NCBI GenBank assembly: GCA_017613595.1
Contig: JAGADM010000039.1
Coordinates: forward strand, 1 to 33,440
From: Lachnospiraceae bacterium
GTDB taxonomy: Bacteria; Bacillota_A; Clostridia; Lachnospirales; Lachnospiraceae
Length of the DNA: 33,440 bases
Reading direction: 5' to 3'
Each line of letters begins with the position of its first letter. Within the stretch, counting starts at the first letter, position 1. Of this stretch, positions 16,779-24,736 are shown piece after piece. The position numbers were made by a program, and so were the translations under genes. The notes under the pieces are model-generated. The model saw nothing but the letters and a program-made list of their open reading frames with translations, had not been told where the DNA came from and made no database searches.

Positions 16779-17060
16779 ATGTTACGCAGAATTGATTTAA
16801 TGGCGCTTGCCTTCTATCGGAAAGAGGTATTTGCGGGAAGTCTCAACGGAATGCGCTACCGGATTGCGCTCAAAAAGGGAGAGGATCCGGAGCAGGAGAC
16901 GTTTCAGGTTGTTCTGTATCCGGATGAGCTGTGCTTCGAGAAGACCGACGAGGCATTGAAGCAGTATTATGAGTTTCCGTTCTCGGAAGACGGGCTTGTA
17001 CAGATTGCCGGCTTTCTGAATGAACAGTCGGAGAAGCAGAAAGACCTTTGGAAACTGTAA
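16779..17060 (+). CDS. Small protein of unknown function (93 aa)
   Basis: A 93-residue soluble protein beginning MLRRIDLMALAFYRKEVFAG. It contains LNGMRYRIALKKG, a VVLYPDELCFEKT segment and a polar C-terminus rich in Glu, Gln and Lys. The pattern suggests a small alpha+beta fold; no named domain is recognised. A strong ribosome site (GAAGGAGGATGT) sits just before the ATG. It lies between the 88-residue protein and the CapA-like gene in one apparent operon. Function unknown. Confidence 0.72.
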   Translation: MLRRIDLMALAFYRKEVFAGSLNGMRYRIALKKGEDPEQETFQVVLYPDELCFEKTDEALKQYYEFPFSEDGLVQIAGFLNEQSEKQKDLWKL

Positions 17061-17079
17061 AGTGACAAGGAGACAGGCA

Positions 17080-18327
17080 ATGAGTGTGAAGCGAGGACGC
17101 AAACGCAGGCAGAATCAGACCGGATTGATGATTGTGGCGGTAATCTGTGTGATTATTGCCGTTTTCTGCGTTATATCCATCTGTAAAAACAGGAAAAGCC
17201 CGTCCGGCATTACCGAACCGACGCAGCAGGTTGTAAAGAATCCGACCGGCACGGAAAAGGAGCCGACCGATGTTCCGACAGGAGAAACGCCTACGGAGGA
17301 ACCGTCGCCGACACCGACCCCGGACCTGTCCTATGATATTTGCCTCTGTTTCTGCGGAGATATCAATTTTCAGGACGGCGGGATTCCGATGACGAAGCTT
17401 GAGAAAGAGGGGAATGACCTGGCAAAGTGCATCTCGCCCGAGCTTCTGCAGAAGATGAATGACGCGGATCTGACAATCATCAATAATGAGTTTACCTATA
17501 CGACGAGGGGAACCGCTCTTTCCGGAAAAGCATGGACGTTCCGTGCCAACCCTTCGCGCGTGTCGCTTCTTCATGAGATGGGCGTTGATGTGGCGATTCT
17601 CGCCAACAATCACGCGTACGATTACGGCGAGGTATCCCTGACGGATACGATGGAGACACTTAAGAACGCCGGAATCGCTTATGTCGGAGCGGGATATAAT
17701 CTGGATGAGGCAAAGGCGCCGCTCTATGTTACGTTACAGGGAAAGAAGATTGCCTTTGTCGCGGCAAGCCGTGCCGAGAAAAATATCAAGACTCCCATGG
17801 CGACCGAGACGAAGCCCGGAATCCTGAGATGTTATAAAAAAGGCGAGGCCTCGAATATTGATGAGGAAGCGGTTTTCGTGGAGTCCATCCGTGAAGCAAG
17901 AAGGAATGCGGATTTCGTAATCGCGATCGTACATTGGGGCGCGGATTACCAGGAGAAGCTGGAGCAGGTTCAGATTGATACCGCCAAACTCTATCTGGAC
18001 GCAGGGGCGGACGCGATCATCGGAGGACATTCGCATAAGCCCGATCCCATTGACTTTTATAACGGAAAGCCGATTGTTTACGGCTACAGCAATTTCTGGT
18101 TCAATGATAAGGATCTCGGCTCGATGCTGATCGAACTTAAGATTCACGGTGATGATGCGACCGGGGAGAAACAGATTGACCTCTACTACACTCCGGCAAG
18201 ACAGAAGAACGTTACGACAACGATTTTATACGGAGCGGACCGCGATAAGGAAGTCGCGAATATGCTGAAGATCTCCGGAAATAAGATTAAGATTGCCGAT
18301 GACGGTCTGGTTACTCCCGCAGAGTAA
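17080..18327 (+). CDS. CapA/PgsA-like membrane-anchored metallophosphatase-fold protein
   Basis: A 415-residue protein: basic N-terminus, one TM anchor (~15-35), a proline/threonine-rich spacer (~40-82) and an extracytoplasmic CapA domain (PF09587 type) from ~86. Family motifs are CLCFCGDINF, TIINNEFTY, ILANNHAYDYG, VHWGADYQ, and GGHSHKPDP, with Asp, Asn and His residues typical of a calcineurin-like metal centre. Relatives include CapA/PgsA of poly-gamma-glutamate capsule synthesis, but no capB/capC genes are nearby, so a general cell-surface hydrolase is as likely. ATG 17080 was preferred to an upstream start because AAGGAG lies 7 nt before it and the N-terminus is then a clean anchor. A terminator follows. 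Confidence 0.88.
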   Translation: MSVKRGRKRRQNQTGLMIVAVICVIIAVFCVISICKNRKSPSGITEPTQQVVKNPTGTEKEPTDVPTGETPTEEPSPTPTPDLSYDICLCFCGDINFQDGGIPMTKLEKEGNDLAKCISPELLQKMNDADLTIINNEFTYTTRGTALSGKAWTFRANPSRVSLLHEMGVDVAILANNHAYDYGEVSLTDTMETLKNAGIAYVGAGYNLDEAKAPLYVTLQGKKIAFVAASRAEKNIKTPMATETKPGILRCYKKGEASNIDEEAVFVESIREARRNADFVIAIVHWGADYQEKLEQVQIDTAKLYLDAGADAIIGGHSHKPDPIDFYNGKPIVYGYSNFWFNDKDLGSMLIELKIHGDDATGEKQIDLYYTPARQKNVTTTILYGADRDKEVANMLKISGNKIKIADDGLVTPAE

Positions 18328-18365
18328 AGACAATTACCGGGCACCCAAAGGACCCTGTTAAAACG

Positions 18366-18393
18366 AAAACGGCACCCGATTGGGTGCCGTTTT
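18366..18393. terminator. Bidirectional intrinsic terminator
   Basis: A perfect 12-bp stem, AAAACGGCACCC (18366-18377) with GGGTGCCGTTTT (18382-18393), around a GATT loop. The A-run on the left and T-run on the right give U-tracts in both directions. It serves the CapA operon (+) and the convergent ABC exporter operon (-). Confidence 0.9.
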
Positions 18394-18416
18394 GTGATAC
18401 GTATACGCCTGCGCGC

Positions 18417-20186
18417 CTACTCCCACTGGCTCATGTAGAGCCGGTAGTAGGCGCCTTTTTTTGCCATCAGCTCATCGTGAGTGCCCTGCTCGGCGATGTT
18501 TCCGCCGCCGATAACGAGAATGCGGTCGGCATTCTGGATCGTGGAAAGACGATGGGCGATCACGAAACAGGTCTTGCCCTTCATGAGCGTCCGCATGGCG
18601 GACTGGATCTGCCGCTCGGTACGGGTGTCAACATTGGATGTGGCTTCGTCAAGGATCAGCATGCGGGCGTCATAGAGCATGGCGCGGGCAATGGTAAGAA
18701 GCTGCTTCTGACCTTTTGAGATATTGCCGCCGTCCTCGGTGATGACTGTCTCGTAACCGTTTGAGAGGCACATGATGTACTTATGTATGTGTGCCGCCTT
18801 GGCAGCAGCGATAACTTCTTCGCGGGTTGCGTCGTTGCGCCCGTAGGCGATGTTGTCATAGATGGTTCCGTGAAACACCCAGGTGTCCTGAAGAACCATT
18901 GCGTAGGCTTTACGCAAGGATTTCATCGTGTATTGCCGCTGTTCCTTCCCGTCGACGAGGATTTCGCCGCTTACGGGATCATAGAAACGCATCAGCAGGT
19001 TGATGATCGTTGTCTTGCCCGCGCCGGTGGGACCGACGATGGCAATCAGCTTGCCGGCTTCCGCATCCAGATTGATGCCCTCAAGGATCGGCTTCTCGGG
19101 AACATAGGAGAAATGCACGTCCTTCAGCTGTACGTGTCCTACGGCGTCGGTGAGTTCCGTTGCTTCCGGCAGATCGGCCGTTTCCTCGGGCTCGTTCAAA
19201 AGGCGGAATACGCGTTCCGCGGCGGCCAGTGCCGAAAGTATTTCGTTGGAAATATTCGCGACCTCGTTGATCGGACCGGAGAATTTACGCGAATAAAGGA
19301 TAAATGAGGCAATCTGTCCGAGGTTAAGGATGCCCTTCATGTAGAACAGCGAGCCGACAGTCGCGGAAAGCGCCAGTGATGTGTTCGTGAAGAAGCCTAC
19401 AGTCGGACCGATTTTGGCCGCCTGGTAATCCGCGCGGTAATACGCGTTACAGGCGTTGTCGTTGTGGACATCGAAATCCTTTAGGGACTGCTCTTCGTGC
19501 GCATACGCCTGAATGGTCTTCTGCCCCGAGAACATCTCCTCGGCAAAGCCGTTCAGCGCGCCGTACATGGCAGAGCGGGCGGACATCAGCGGACGCGTCT
19601 TTCGCATCATGTGGCGCGTGTAAAGAATATACAGCGGGATCATGACGAGGATAACGACAACGAGCGGCGCGGAAACGCGCAGCATCATGACAAATGCGCC
19701 CGTAACGGTGATCAGCGAAGAGAGAATCTGCGTGATATCCGTCGAAAGCGAGTTGCTGATAACGTCAATATCGTAAGAAACACGGCTGATGATATCGCCG
19801 GTCTGATGAGTGTCGAAATATCCGACGGGCAGCTTCATCAGCTTGTTCATGACATCGGAACGGAGTTTCTTTCCGACCGAACGGCCGACATTCATCATCA
19901 GGAATGACAGCAGGTACGTTACGACGGACGAACATACGTAGATGATGAGCATGAGCGTCGCGTACCGGTACACGAGGTCGAAATTGACCTTGCCTTTGCC
20001 GCCTTCCATGGCGGAGATGGCAAGTCCTGCCAGTTCCGGTCCGATGAGGGACAGGATGTTGGCAGCCAGTGACAGGAACACGCCGCAGAGAATGAACAGC
20101 TTATAGCGGCCGAGATAGGAAAGCAGACGGATCAGCGTTCCTTTGGTATCCTTCGGTTTATCGGTTTTCGTACTAAGCGGAGGCAT
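18417..20186 (-). CDS. ABC exporter half, catalytically competent subunit
   Basis: A 589-residue protein with an N-terminal six-TM exporter domain and a C-terminal nucleotide-binding domain. Walker A is GPTGAGKT (~385-392), the Q-loop lies in MVLQDTWVF, Walker B is MLILDEATS (Glu ~514 present), and the H-loop His is in IAHRLST (~545). The signature is ISKGQ instead of LSGGQ. Its partner is encoded just upstream with a 14-bp gene overlap, so the two should form a heterodimer of the TM287/288, BmrCD or LmrCD kind. GGGAGGTG lies before ATG 20186; an in-frame start 16 codons upstream would lie inside the preceding gene and is not favoured. The substrate is unknown (drug, lipid or peptide). Confidence 0.93.
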   Translation of the reverse strand: MPPLSTKTDKPKDTKGTLIRLLSYLGRYKLFILCGVFLSLAANILSLIGPELAGLAISAMEGGKGKVNFDLVYRYATLMLIIYVCSSVVTYLLSFLMMNVGRSVGKKLRSDVMNKLMKLPVGYFDTHQTGDIISRVSYDIDVISNSLSTDITQILSSLITVTGAFVMMLRVSAPLVVVILVMIPLYILYTRHMMRKTRPLMSARSAMYGALNGFAEEMFSGQKTIQAYAHEEQSLKDFDVHNDNACNAYYRADYQAAKIGPTVGFFTNTSLALSATVGSLFYMKGILNLGQIASFILYSRKFSGPINEVANISNEILSALAAAERVFRLLNEPEETADLPEATELTDAVGHVQLKDVHFSYVPEKPILEGINLDAEAGKLIAIVGPTGAGKTTIINLLMRFYDPVSGEILVDGKEQRQYTMKSLRKAYAMVLQDTWVFHGTIYDNIAYGRNDATREEVIAAAKAAHIHKYIMCLSNGYETVITEDGGNISKGQKQLLTIARAMLYDARMLILDEATSNVDTRTERQIQSAMRTLMKGKTCFVIAHRLSTIQNADRILVIGGGNIAEQGTHDELMAKKGAYYRLYMSQWE

Positions 20187-21924
20187 TGCCGGCACCTCCC
20201 ATCTGGGAATGATAAATATCCCGGTAGATTTCACAGGACTCCATCAGCTCTTCATGGGTCCCGTAGCCGGCGGCTTCACCGGCCTCCATGACAAGAATCT
20301 TGTTCATACCGCGCACGGAACTGATTCGCTGCGCAATCGTAATGCTTGTCGTGTCGGCGTGATGCTCGCGTATAGCCTTTCGGAGCGCGGCGTCGGTCTT
20401 ATAGTCGAGCGCGCTGGAGGCATCATCGAGAAGCAGGATCTCCGGGTTGCCGGCAAGCGCACGCGCGATGACGACGCGCTGCTTTTCGCCGCCGCTCAGG
20501 TTCGCGCCGGCTTTGGTCGCACGATAATCAAGCCCCTCTTCGTGGCTTTCGATATAAGAAAGAATGTTGGCGTCATCAAGGGCCGCACGGATGCCTTCGT
20601 CGGAAATACCGCGGCCGAACGCCACATTTTCCCGGATGGTGTCGGCAAATACGGTGTCATTCTGGAAGACGACACCCATTCTGCGCCGCAGATCTTCGGG
20701 CTCGTAAGCGCGGACATCGATTCCGTCCACGAGGATGCGCCCTTCGGTTACATCGTAGAAGCGCATCAGGAGATTGAGAAGAGTCGTCTTTCCGCATCCC
20801 GTCGCGCCGATGATACCGAGTGATTCGCCGCGGTTGATGTCAAAGGAAATGTTCGAAACGGCGTGCTCGCGTTCGTTCGACTCTGCCGTCTCCTGCAGGT
20901 GCGGGTAGGAAAAGCTGACGTTTTCGAAGCGGATGAACGGAACGGTCTCATCGCGCTCGCAGGAGATGACCTCGGGACGGCTTTCGCCGAGTTCCAGAAC
21001 GCGCGCGATACGGTTCGCGGATGCGCCGGCCTTCGTATACATGATGAAGATACGGTTCAGGCCGAGCACGGCACCGAGGATAATATTAAAATACACAAGA
21101 AACGTGATGATAACGCCGGATTTGATATCGCCGCTGTTGACGCGGTAAGCACCGAACAGGATGACGAGAACAAGACCGATGTTCAGAAACAGGTTCATGA
21201 GCGGATTCGGGAGAGCCATCGTCGCTCCTGCGCGGAAATCCGATCGCGCCAGGGACTCGTTGGCTTCGTCATAACGGGCGGTTTCGTACTCTTCGCGGGA
21301 AAGCGCCTTTACAACGCGGATACCGGTGATGTTTTCCCGAAGAATACGGGTCACGCGGTCCACATTTTCCTGTACGACGTTATATAGCGGAATGCCGTGG
21401 CGGGAGACGAAGAGAACGACGCAGGCCATGAGCGGAACCATGCAGAGAAGCACCAGAGAGAGCTTCGGGTCGAGGATCGCGGCAAGGATAACGCCGCCGA
21501 CCAGAAGGATCGGAGCACGGATGCCCATACGCTGGATCATGCCGATGAAGTTCTGCACGTTGTAGCTGTCGGCGGTCATGCGGGAGATCAGTGAGGGAAG
21601 CGTTACGCCGTCGAACTGCGAACCGGTCAGGTTGGTCGTTACGGAGAAGAGGTCGTGACGAAGGTCGCGCGTGCACATCTTCGCAACGGCGGATGCCCGC
21701 TGGTTGGCTTTGACGTTGAACAGCAGAACGAGTACGGCGCAGAGCACCATGGCGCCGCCGAACAGAATGACACTCCGGGCATCCTTGGTCGGCGCGATGT
21801 CATCGACCATATACTTTAACAGAAACGGGATGAACAGCTCGCCCATGGAGCCGAAGAATTTGATGGTGACACTCCAGGCAACCTGCCATTTGTATCGCCG
21901 CAGATAAGATAGGATAAGCTTCAT
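20173..21924 (-). CDS. ABC exporter half, degenerate ATPase subunit
   Basis: A 583-residue exporter half with TM domain and nucleotide-binding domain. Walker A is GATGCGKT (~373-380) and the signature is a good LSGGE (~476-480). Walker B reads LLLDDASSAL, with Asp501 in place of the catalytic Glu, and the switch His is replaced by Gln532 (ITIAQRISS). These are the changes expected in the non-catalytic site of heterodimeric exporters. The complementary anomaly (ISKGQ signature) is in the partner, so both defects fall in the same composite site. It is first in its operon, with AAGGGGAAAAA directly before the ATG. A long inserted polar stretch (~342-354) precedes the first nucleotide-binding strand. 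Confidence 0.93.
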   Translation of the reverse strand: MKLILSYLRRYKWQVAWSVTIKFFGSMGELFIPFLLKYMVDDIAPTKDARSVILFGGAMVLCAVLVLLFNVKANQRASAVAKMCTRDLRHDLFSVTTNLTGSQFDGVTLPSLISRMTADSYNVQNFIGMIQRMGIRAPILLVGGVILAAILDPKLSLVLLCMVPLMACVVLFVSRHGIPLYNVVQENVDRVTRILRENITGIRVVKALSREEYETARYDEANESLARSDFRAGATMALPNPLMNLFLNIGLVLVILFGAYRVNSGDIKSGVIITFLVYFNIILGAVLGLNRIFIMYTKAGASANRIARVLELGESRPEVISCERDETVPFIRFENVSFSYPHLQETAESNEREHAVSNISFDINRGESLGIIGATGCGKTTLLNLLMRFYDVTEGRILVDGIDVRAYEPEDLRRRMGVVFQNDTVFADTIRENVAFGRGISDEGIRAALDDANILSYIESHEEGLDYRATKAGANLSGGEKQRVVIARALAGNPEILLLDDASSALDYKTDAALRKAIREHHADTTSITIAQRISSVRGMNKILVMEAGEAAGYGTHEELMESCEIYRDIYHSQMGGAGNASA

Positions 21925-22019
21925 TTTTTCCCCTTTTCAGGCCGCCGGAATCCTGCACCCGATGCGTAAAATTCCATAATCGACGGATTTTCTTTCAATA
22001 TTTGCTATACACTTCATTC

Positions 22020-22049
22020 AGAATACCATTTTTACCCCAAAAACTTCAA
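22020..22049 (-). promoter_or_regulatory. Possible promoter of the ABC exporter operon
   Basis: On the minus strand: TTGAAG (22044-22049), 18 bp, TATTCT (22020-22025) with a TG one base upstream. This would leave a leader of about 90 nt before the exporter gene. Moderate match only. Confidence 0.4.
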
Positions 22050-22069
22050 TGTATTATCTTTCTCTTTTA

Positions 22070-22098
22070 TTGACGAATTACAATTCTCGTGATATATT
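22070..22098 (+). promoter_or_regulatory. Extended -10 promoter of the coiled-coil operon
   Basis: TTGACG (22070-22075), 17 bp, TATATT (22093-22098) with TGA directly before the -10. This is a near-consensus sigma-A promoter about 35 bp ahead of the first gene, in the AT-rich divergent gap 21925-22132. Confidence 0.72.
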
Positions 22099-22132
22099 TT
22101 TTTCATAAGAATAAAATGAAAGAACTGTAGGT

Positions 22133-22879
22133 ATGTCATATCCCAGAAGAAAAATGGACATGGATCTCCTGATTTTGGAGAAAGCGTCCTGTGAGAGAAT
22201 GACAGCAGTCCAGAAGAAGAAAGACCCGAACTGGGATTTCGACCGTTTTGAAGCGCTCCATTACGGATCGTTAGATGAGCCGGCGGAAGGAAATTACGAT
22301 TCCTATACGGTTCTCTCCGACGCATCGGAGGAGCTGGATAAGCTTGATGAGGAACGGCCGTTTCTGCTGCCCCTCGAGCGAGGGACGCATTATGTCTGGG
22401 AGCTGTTTCAGGAATTGCCCCGTGTCGGAAGCAGTAAGTCCACACGGCAGTTTTGGAATCGCCTTTCAAGGGCGATGTCGGACATCCCTCTCCCGATGGA
22501 AGAGGATGAATTTATCGAGGCTTTCACGAAAGCCTCATTACCGTTACTGGAAGATGCAACCGATCTCGGAGATCGGTTTTATCTGTCAAAGCTGGATTAC
22601 GGCGGATGGAGCGGCGGGATTGTATCCAAGGATTTTCTGGTTGACGGCCTGCAGATGTTAGTGAAAAAGCTTAACGGGCCCCTTCGGGACCGGTCCGGAG
22701 AGCCCAGAAAGAAACGCAAAGACGTATTGGATGAAGACCTTGCGGATACGGAGGATGCTGCGGACGGCGCAGCCGGAGAACAGCCGGCGGAAACGCCCGT
22801 CGCAGACGCCGCCGAAGAGCCGCGGGGGAATAATAACAAGGAGGATATGAAGGGGTATGTATCCGAACAAAAAGACTGA
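22133..22879 (+). CDS. Soluble protein of unknown function with acidic tail
   Basis: A 248-residue protein without TM helix or signal peptide; no family recognised. The first ~185 residues look folded and helical, with WDFDRFEALHYG, RQFWNRLSRAMSDIPLPMEE and a YLSKLDYGGWSGGIVSKDFL segment. The last ~60 residues are acidic, Ala/Glu/Asp-rich and probably disordered. The 3' end overlaps the next gene by 23 bp in another frame, so the two are coupled. The ribosome site is weak; the ATG at 22154 (MDMDLLILEKA) is an alternative start. The tight pairing with the membrane coiled-coil gene suggests the two products act together. Confidence 0.75.
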   Translation: MSYPRRKMDMDLLILEKASCERMTAVQKKKDPNWDFDRFEALHYGSLDEPAEGNYDSYTVLSDASEELDKLDEERPFLLPLERGTHYVWELFQELPRVGSSKSTRQFWNRLSRAMSDIPLPMEEDEFIEAFTKASLPLLEDATDLGDRFYLSKLDYGGWSGGIVSKDFLVDGLQMLVKKLNGPLRDRSGEPRKKRKDVLDEDLADTEDAADGAAGEQPAETPVADAAEEPRGNNNKEDMKGYVSEQKD

Positions 22880-24557
22880 ACAAACATGTATTCTGGTAGC
22901 CGGAGGCGGAATTCTGCTTGCCATCCTGTCGATTGCGGCACTGATCGGTGCCCGCCAGGCGAAGGCGGCGAAATACGGTTTTCCGGGACTCAGAGGATGG
23001 GGCTATCTGGCGCTTATCGCCGGCGGCGTGATCTTTATCATCATCGGCCGTTACGGTATCCGTGAGCAGCTGCAGAAATACCTGATGTATGCCCACATTG
23101 CCTATGCCGTTTTCTTCTTAACACAGCTTCTCGCTGGAATTTCCCTTTTCATGAAGGTTACGGATACGATGAGCGTGCTCGCGATGGGGGCGACTGTATT
23201 CTTCAGTGTCCTTGGTTTGTTCTATTGCGCATTCCTGTTCTTCGATATCAAGAAGAAATATTTTAATATGCGTTACGATCAGCTTGTACTTGCCGCTCTG
23301 GCTGCAATCGGTCTGATCGCAGGCGTTCTGCTCATCCTTTATGAAGCAAAGGATCTGACGGAGACCTGTAAGATTACGGCTCTTGAGAAGTTCACCGGTG
23401 CCGGTGCCCGCGCACTGATGTTTGTACTTCCCGCAGCTATCCTCTGGTTCTGTGACCGTCTGACCGAGCCCTTCACCGATAACGAAGTTGCCCAGGTACG
23501 TGTAGCAGAGAGACAGGCCGTTAAGATTGCCGAGGCGCAGAGAGCTACCGAGCGTTACAACAAGGAAACCGCTGCAAAGGCTGCGGAGAGAAGAAGAAAA
23601 GAAGAAGAGATCGCCGAGAAGGAGGCTGCTGCAAAGCGTCGTCTCGAGGAAGAGAAGCAGGCTCGTATCGAAGCCGAGAAGAGAGCTGCCGAATTAGAGG
23701 TTCAGAAGGCAAAGGAGAAGGCCGAAGCCGAAGCAAGAGAGGCAGAGGAGCAGGCCAAGAGAGCTGCCGAAGAAGAAATCCGCAGACAGGAAGAGATCAA
23801 GCGTCAGCTTGAAGAAGCTCAGAAGGCTGCTGAAGAGGCACAGCGCAGAGCTGAGGAAGAGGCTAGAAGAGCCGCTGAGGCTGCTGAGGAAGCCCGCCGT
23901 AAGGCTGAGGAAGAGGTTCGTAAGGCTCAGGAAGCTCAGGAAGAGGCTCGCCGCAGAGCAGAACAACTCCGTCAGGATGCACTTCGTAAAGCAGAATCCG
24001 CCAAGGCCGATCAGGAAGAAGCCCGCCGTAAGGCTGAGGCACTTCGTGAGAGCGCACTTCGTAAGGCTGAAGCCGCTAAGGCCGAGGCTGCCAAGAAAGA
24101 GGAAGAGATTCGTAAGAAACAGGCTGCTGAGGCTGCTGCCAAGGCTGAGCAGGTTCGCATAGACGAAGAAGAAAAGGCTAAGAATGAAGAGCTTGAGCGT
24201 CGTAAGGCAGAGCTTGAGGCTCGTCGTAGAGAGAAGGAAGCACAGCGCAGACTTGAGGCTGAGCAGCGCAGACTGGAAGAGGAAGCGCTTGCAATGATGA
24301 CTCCGGAAGAGCGCAAGATCTACGAAGAAGAGAAAGCACTTATGGAGCAGGAAGAAGCGCTTCGTAAGGCCGATGAGGAAGCAAGAGCTGAAGCTCTCCG
24401 TGAAGTGGAAGCTTACCGCAGAGCAGAGGAAGAGCTTCGTCAGTCCGCAGAGGAAGAGACCAAGAAGAAGCTGGAAACCCTCCAGATGGCACTTTCCGCA
24501 GGACTTATCACGAAGGAAGAGTTCGAAGCAAGAAAGGCTAAGATCCTCGGACTATAA
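22857..24557 (+). CDS. Six-TM protein with long charged coiled coil and SHOCT-like C-terminus
   Basis: A 566-residue protein. Six TM helices are predicted at about 10-32, 49-67, 78-99, 107-130, 142-161 and 182-202. Residues ~215-535 are an uninterrupted Ala/Glu/Lys/Arg-rich helix like TolA or a scaffold coiled coil, with repeats such as RRKAEEE and EALRKAE. The last ~28 residues (ETLQMALSAGLITKEEFEAR and following) match the SHOCT short C-terminal domain. In this stretch Arg is encoded by CGT, CGC and AGA and hardly ever CGG, and Ala often by GCT, unlike neighbouring genes; this hints at high expression. GGAGG lies 12 nt before the ATG. A terminator follows. No function is known; a membrane-attached scaffold is inferred. 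Confidence 0.85.
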   Translation: MYPNKKTEQTCILVAGGGILLAILSIAALIGARQAKAAKYGFPGLRGWGYLALIAGGVIFIIIGRYGIREQLQKYLMYAHIAYAVFFLTQLLAGISLFMKVTDTMSVLAMGATVFFSVLGLFYCAFLFFDIKKKYFNMRYDQLVLAALAAIGLIAGVLLILYEAKDLTETCKITALEKFTGAGARALMFVLPAAILWFCDRLTEPFTDNEVAQVRVAERQAVKIAEAQRATERYNKETAAKAAERRRKEEEIAEKEAAAKRRLEEEKQARIEAEKRAAELEVQKAKEKAEAEAREAEEQAKRAAEEEIRRQEEIKRQLEEAQKAAEEAQRRAEEEARRAAEAAEEARRKAEEEVRKAQEAQEEARRRAEQLRQDALRKAESAKADQEEARRKAEALRESALRKAEAAKAEAAKKEEEIRKKQAAEAAAKAEQVRIDEEEKAKNEELERRKAELEARRREKEAQRRLEAEQRRLEEEALAMMTPEERKIYEEEKALMEQEEALRKADEEARAEALREVEAYRRAEEELRQSAEEETKKKLETLQMALSAGLITKEEFEARKAKILGL

Positions 24558-24578
24558 ACCGAATATAACGGAATGTTT

Positions 24579-24616
24579 AAGAACCGTCGCAGTGATGCGG
24601 CGGTTCTTTTTATTTC
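24579..24616 (+). terminator. Intrinsic terminator after the coiled-coil gene
   Basis: AAGAACCGTCGC (24579-24590) pairs with GCGGCGGTTCTT (24597-24608), twelve pairs with one G-U, loop AGTGAT, followed by a U-rich tail (TTTATTTCT). Strong Rho-independent terminator. Confidence 0.9.
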
Positions 24617-24664
24617 TGCCGGCATTAAAAGGGCGGATGTTCCTCGATTGCTGAAATTACCCTA

Positions 24665-24693
24665 TTGACACGGCAAATGATATATGCTACATT
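24665..24693 (+). promoter_or_regulatory. Consensus promoter of the GntR-ABC operon
   Basis: TTGACA (24665-24670), 17 bp, TACATT (24688-24693) with a TGC extension before the -10. It directly abuts the palindromic operator, so the repressor would cover the start site. Confidence 0.85.
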
Positions 24694-24720
24694 AAGTGTA
24701 CTAATACAAGTAGTACACTT
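24694..24720. promoter_or_regulatory. Palindromic operator, probably for the YtrA-type repressor
   Basis: A perfect 10-bp inverted repeat AAGTGTACTA (24694-24703) and TAGTACACTT (24711-24720) with a 7-bp spacer. It begins at the base after the -10 box and spans the predicted start site, the classic place for steric repression. The sequence resembles the GTGTACTA/TAGTACAC palindromes I recall for YtrA-family GntR regulators. No second copy was seen upstream of the second ABC module. Confidence 0.82.
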
Positions 24721-24736
24721 GAAAGGGGGAGTATCT

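Noticed and set aside
17080..18327. Poly-gamma-glutamate capsule synthesis locus
   Set aside because: Only a CapA-like protein is present; no CapB ligase or CapC is encoded nearby, so a capsule function is not supported.
22032..22469. 145-codon minus-strand frame in the divergent gap and the first coiled-coil operon gene
   Set aside because: Mostly antisense to the 22133-22879 gene, with no ribosome site; the gap instead holds promoter-like sequences on both strands.
23540..24480. Repetitive DNA that might be a tandem repeat or CRISPR-like array
   Set aside because: The near-repeats are irregular, codon-phased and explained by the Ala/Glu/Lys/Arg coiled coil; there are no constant repeats with unique spacers.
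24665..24736. Upstream TTG start for the GntR gene
   Set aside because: The TTG is part of the consensus -35 box; GTG 24737 has a ribosome site and gives a standard YtrA-type length.
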